This document shows, in pieces, positions 5,284 through 6,841 of a DNA stretch of 6,841 nt. The DNA lies in assembly GCA_028281215.1 (NCBI GenBank), contig JANQKH010000833.1, positions 1 through 6,841 of the forward strand. The letters run 5' to 3'. Position 1 is the stretch's first letter, and each line of letters opens with the position of its first letter. This DNA is from Phycisphaeraceae bacterium. GTDB lineage: Bacteria > Planctomycetota > Phycisphaerae > Phycisphaerales > Phycisphaeraceae. A model generated the notes under the pieces. That model was not told the DNA's origin. It saw nothing but the letters and a program-made list of their open reading frames with translations, and made no database searches. Made by a program: the position numbers and the translations under genes.

Positions 5284-5979
5284 ATGCTCGATCTGAAAAC
5301 ACCACCGACCCATCCGCTCGTGGCCGCATCGATTCTGTCCGCCGACTTCGGTCGCATGGCCGAAGAGTGTCGCGATGTGCTCGACCACGGCGCGGATCTC
5401 CTGCATGTCGACGTGATGGACGGCCACTTCGTGCCCAATCTGACCATGGGTCAGGACATGATCCGTGGACTGCGTCGTCATTTTCCGGATGTGTACCTGG
5501 ATGTGCACCTGATGGTGGAGCGGCCGGACGATTACGTCGACTCCTTCGCGCAAGCCGGCGCGAATCTGTTTGCGTTTCATCTGGAAGTTTGCCGCGAGAT
5601 GCGCGACAACGGCGTGGATGCCCGTGCGTTGATTGATCGCATTCATGATACGGGCATGCACGCCGGTATGGTGATCAATCCGCCGACTCCGCCGGATGAA
5701 TTGGAGCCTTACCTGGATGCGCTGGACTTGGTGTTGGTGATGAGTGTGAATCCCGGCCGATCCGGGCAGGCGTTCATACCGGAGGTGTTGGACAAGACGC
5801 GTTGGATCAAGCGGCGCATTGGTGCAGGTACAAGATTGGAAATGGACGGCGGGATCAAACCGACGACGGCGCCGGACGCCGTCGCCGCCGGCGCGGATGT
5901 GTTGGTGACGGCGTCGGCACTGTTCGGCGCGGCGGATCGAAGCGTCGTGATCGAGCAGTTTCATCGGTCGGGCGAATGA
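5284..5979 (+). CDS. rpe: ribulose-phosphate 3-epimerase
   Basis: This cytosolic TIM-barrel enzyme interconverts D-ribulose 5-phosphate and D-xylulose 5-phosphate in the pentose phosphate pathway. The product has 231 residues, normal for the family. ASILSADF (15-22) opens the barrel. HVDVMDGHFVPNLTMG (41-56) supplies metal ligands His41 and Asp43, and Asp43 also acts as the acid/base. VHLMVERP (74-81) supplies His75. MSVNPGRSGQ (153-162) is the phosphate/active-site loop. MDGGIK (187-192) supplies Asp188. TASALF (209-214) is the second phosphate loop. Usual forms of the last loops are NPGFGGQ and GSA, so Phe-Gly is Arg-Ser and the Gly before Ser is Ala. The frame is open back to a GTG at 5233, but that start would fall directly after the porin terminator T-run and add 17 non-conserved residues, so ATG 5284 is preferred. 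All catalytic metal ligands are present. The gene converges on the acetyltransferase gene 33 bases downstream, with no clear terminator between them. Confidence 0.93.
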   Translation: MLDLKTPPTHPLVAASILSADFGRMAEECRDVLDHGADLLHVDVMDGHFVPNLTMGQDMIRGLRRHFPDVYLDVHLMVERPDDYVDSFAQAGANLFAFHLEVCREMRDNGVDARALIDRIHDTGMHAGMVINPPTPPDELEPYLDALDLVLVMSVNPGRSGQAFIPEVLDKTRWIKRRIGAGTRLEMDGGIKPTTAPDAVAAGADVLVTASALFGAADRSVVIEQFHRSGE

Positions 5980-6012
5980 CGCGGCCAATTATGTTCGTCC
6001 GTGGCACCCAAT

Positions 6013-6531
6013 TCATGATTCCTGGTGAAGTTCCTTCGCCATGATGACGCTGCGATAGTTCGTCACCTCCCAGTCCGCGTACTCGATGAATCGATAGCCC
6101 AGCCGTTCGTACCATTGAATAAGGTGGGTCGCACCTTCAGCGGTATCGAGGGCGAGTTGTGTTGCGCCGCGAGTGATGGCGTCGGCTTCAAGCGCCGCCA
6201 TCAACTGTGAACCGATGCGGTGGCGTTGGTAGGCCGGCAACACACCGAACTGGCCGAAGCTGAACACGCCGGATTGGCAATAGAGTTGGCACGGCGAGTT
6301 CTCACGCGGGCCGTAAAGCGTCACCGTGCCAACGATGCGGCCGACGGATTCGGCGATCAGCGGATACCCTTTCGCCAACCGGTCGCGCGTCACCTTATCG
6401 TCCTGATGGGTGGCGAGGTAGCGGAATCCCATCGACGCCAACTGTGCATAGGCGGCGTGCAACAACTCGGTGATTTCCTGGATCGAATCAACCAAAGCAA
6501 GCGGGCGAATGTAAACACTATCGGCGGGCAT
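6013..6531 (-). CDS. GNAT-family N-acetyltransferase
   Basis: This predicted acetyl-CoA-dependent N-acyltransferase has an unknown substrate. It has 172 residues, the usual length of a single-domain GNAT. The N-terminal strand VYIRPLALVDSIQEITELL (7-25) is typical of the family. IAESVGRIVGTVTLY (59-73) forms the central strands. GQFGVLPAYQRHRIGSQLM (93-111) is motif A, which binds the pyrophosphate of CoA. ALDTAEGATHLIQWYERLGYRFIE (127-150) is the C-terminal motif B region with the usual W/FYxxxGF-like ending. Motif A normally reads Q/R-x-x-G-x-G; here the first Gly is Arg (QRHRIG). ATG at 6531 starts the typical N-terminus; its ribosome binding site (GGCGG) is weak. It follows the PDZ-protein gene by 19 bases on the same strand, so the two are probably co-transcribed with possible translational coupling. 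Substrate cannot be inferred. Confidence 0.88.
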   Translation of the reverse strand: MPADSVYIRPLALVDSIQEITELLHAAYAQLASMGFRYLATHQDDKVTRDRLAKGYPLIAESVGRIVGTVTLYGPRENSPCQLYCQSGVFSFGQFGVLPAYQRHRIGSQLMAALEADAITRGATQLALDTAEGATHLIQWYERLGYRFIEYADWEVTNYRSVIMAKELHQES

Positions 6532-6550
6532 TGGTGTACGAACCGCCGAT

Positions 6551-6841
6551 TCACCGCGACCCCAACTTCAACTTCAATTCCTTCGGCTTCTTGTCTCGAA
6601 GGATCTTCAGTTTGATCTCATCGCCGGGCTTGTGGGATTTCAAAGCGTCTGAAAGCTCCTGGAGGTTGGCGATTTTTTTGCCGTTCCAGCCGACGATGAT
6701 GTCGTTCGCTTTGAGGCCGGCGGCTTCGGCGGGGCTGCCGGCGCTGGTGCCGTCGATGGCGCAACCGTTCTCGGCGTCGATCGAAGCATAGTTGGGCACA
6801 ACACCGAGGTAGGCGCCGCTGCCGCGCGGGCCGCCGGGCGC
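6551..6841 (-). CDS. C-terminal PDZ domain of a larger protein (5' part beyond the window)
   Basis: Only the last 96 residues are visible. The frame is open to the right edge, so the GTG at 6799 is not the true start. The visible part begins with a Gly/Pro-rich linker (APGGPRGSGAYLGVVP), where GAYLGVVPNY starts a PDZ domain. It continues with AIDGTSAGSPAEAAGLKANDIIVGWNGKKI, the carboxylate-binding PDZ core in which SPAEAAGLKANDII is the hallmark, and ends with a GDEIKLKILRD strand and KELKLKLGSR. PDZ domains placed last, after such a linker, are frequent in secreted or periplasmic peptidases, including M28-type aminopeptidases and HtrA-like proteases. No catalytic part is in view, so the enzymatic type is only an inference. 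The GNAT gene follows after 19 bases. Confidence 0.8.
   Translation of the reverse strand, partial: APGGPRGSGAYLGVVPNYASIDAENGCAIDGTSAGSPAEAAGLKANDIIVGWNGKKIANLQELSDALKSHKPGDEIKLKILRDKKPKELKLKLGSR

Noticed and set aside
5212..5988. Minus-strand open frame of 258 codons
   Set aside because: It is antisense to rpe, rich in His and Arg as expected of a shadow frame, and would start within the rpe 3' end.
5980..6012. Bidirectional terminator between the convergent rpe and GNAT genes
   Set aside because: The 33-base gap contains no stable stem with a T-run. A CACC/GGTG pairing spanning the GNAT 3' end is too weak.

Overview
This window holds six genes and most likely comes from a Gram-negative bacterium of moderately high GC content. 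I lean towards Planctomycetota (Phycisphaerae-like). An outer membrane is shown directly by the porin, which has a signal peptide and a C-terminal beta-barrel ending in Phe, and by the periplasmic di-haem cytochrome c peroxidase. The planctomycete assignment rests only on the style of the porin, the C-terminal PDZ tail and the ribulose-phosphate epimerase. It is an inference.

Layout from left to right. (1) thiD, on the minus strand at 106-948, makes the thiamine pyrimidine precursor; its leader carries a hairpin but no recognisable TPP riboswitch. (2) A bidirectional-looking intrinsic terminator at 1102-1142 separates it from the peroxidase gene upstream. (3) A peroxide-defence module lies on the minus strand: oxyR at 2365-3276, followed by a di-haem cytochrome c peroxidase (ccp) at 1169-2224. 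(4) On the other side of a 393-base AT-rich intergenic region, a plus-strand OprO/OprP-type porin occupies 3670-5154 and ends in tandem hairpins with a strong terminator. (5) rpe (ribulose-phosphate 3-epimerase) follows on the plus strand at 5284-5979, apparently with almost no 5' leader. (6) Convergent to rpe are a GNAT acetyltransferase (6013-6531) and, upstream of it, the 3' end of a PDZ-domain protein that runs off the right edge (6551-6841), probably as an operon.

The most notable result is the regulatory logic of the oxyR-ccp pair. The regulator carries both redox cysteines of OxyR at exactly the E. coli positions (Cys199 and Cys208). Two stretches show ATAG/CTAT tetramers in strict 11-base phase, as in the classical OxyR operator (ATAG-N7-CTAT-N7-ATAG-N7-CTAT). 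One lies just upstream of a candidate ccp promoter and overlaps the oxyR stop codon. The other covers the candidate oxyR -10 box, the ribosome binding site and the start codon. Together they predict peroxide-induced ccp and autoregulated oxyR. The ccp transcript is also predicted to begin with a nested stem-loop. The other genes look like ordinary metabolic or envelope genes, with a few altered motif residues noted below. I see no RNA genes, CRISPR arrays, insertion sequences or phage genes.
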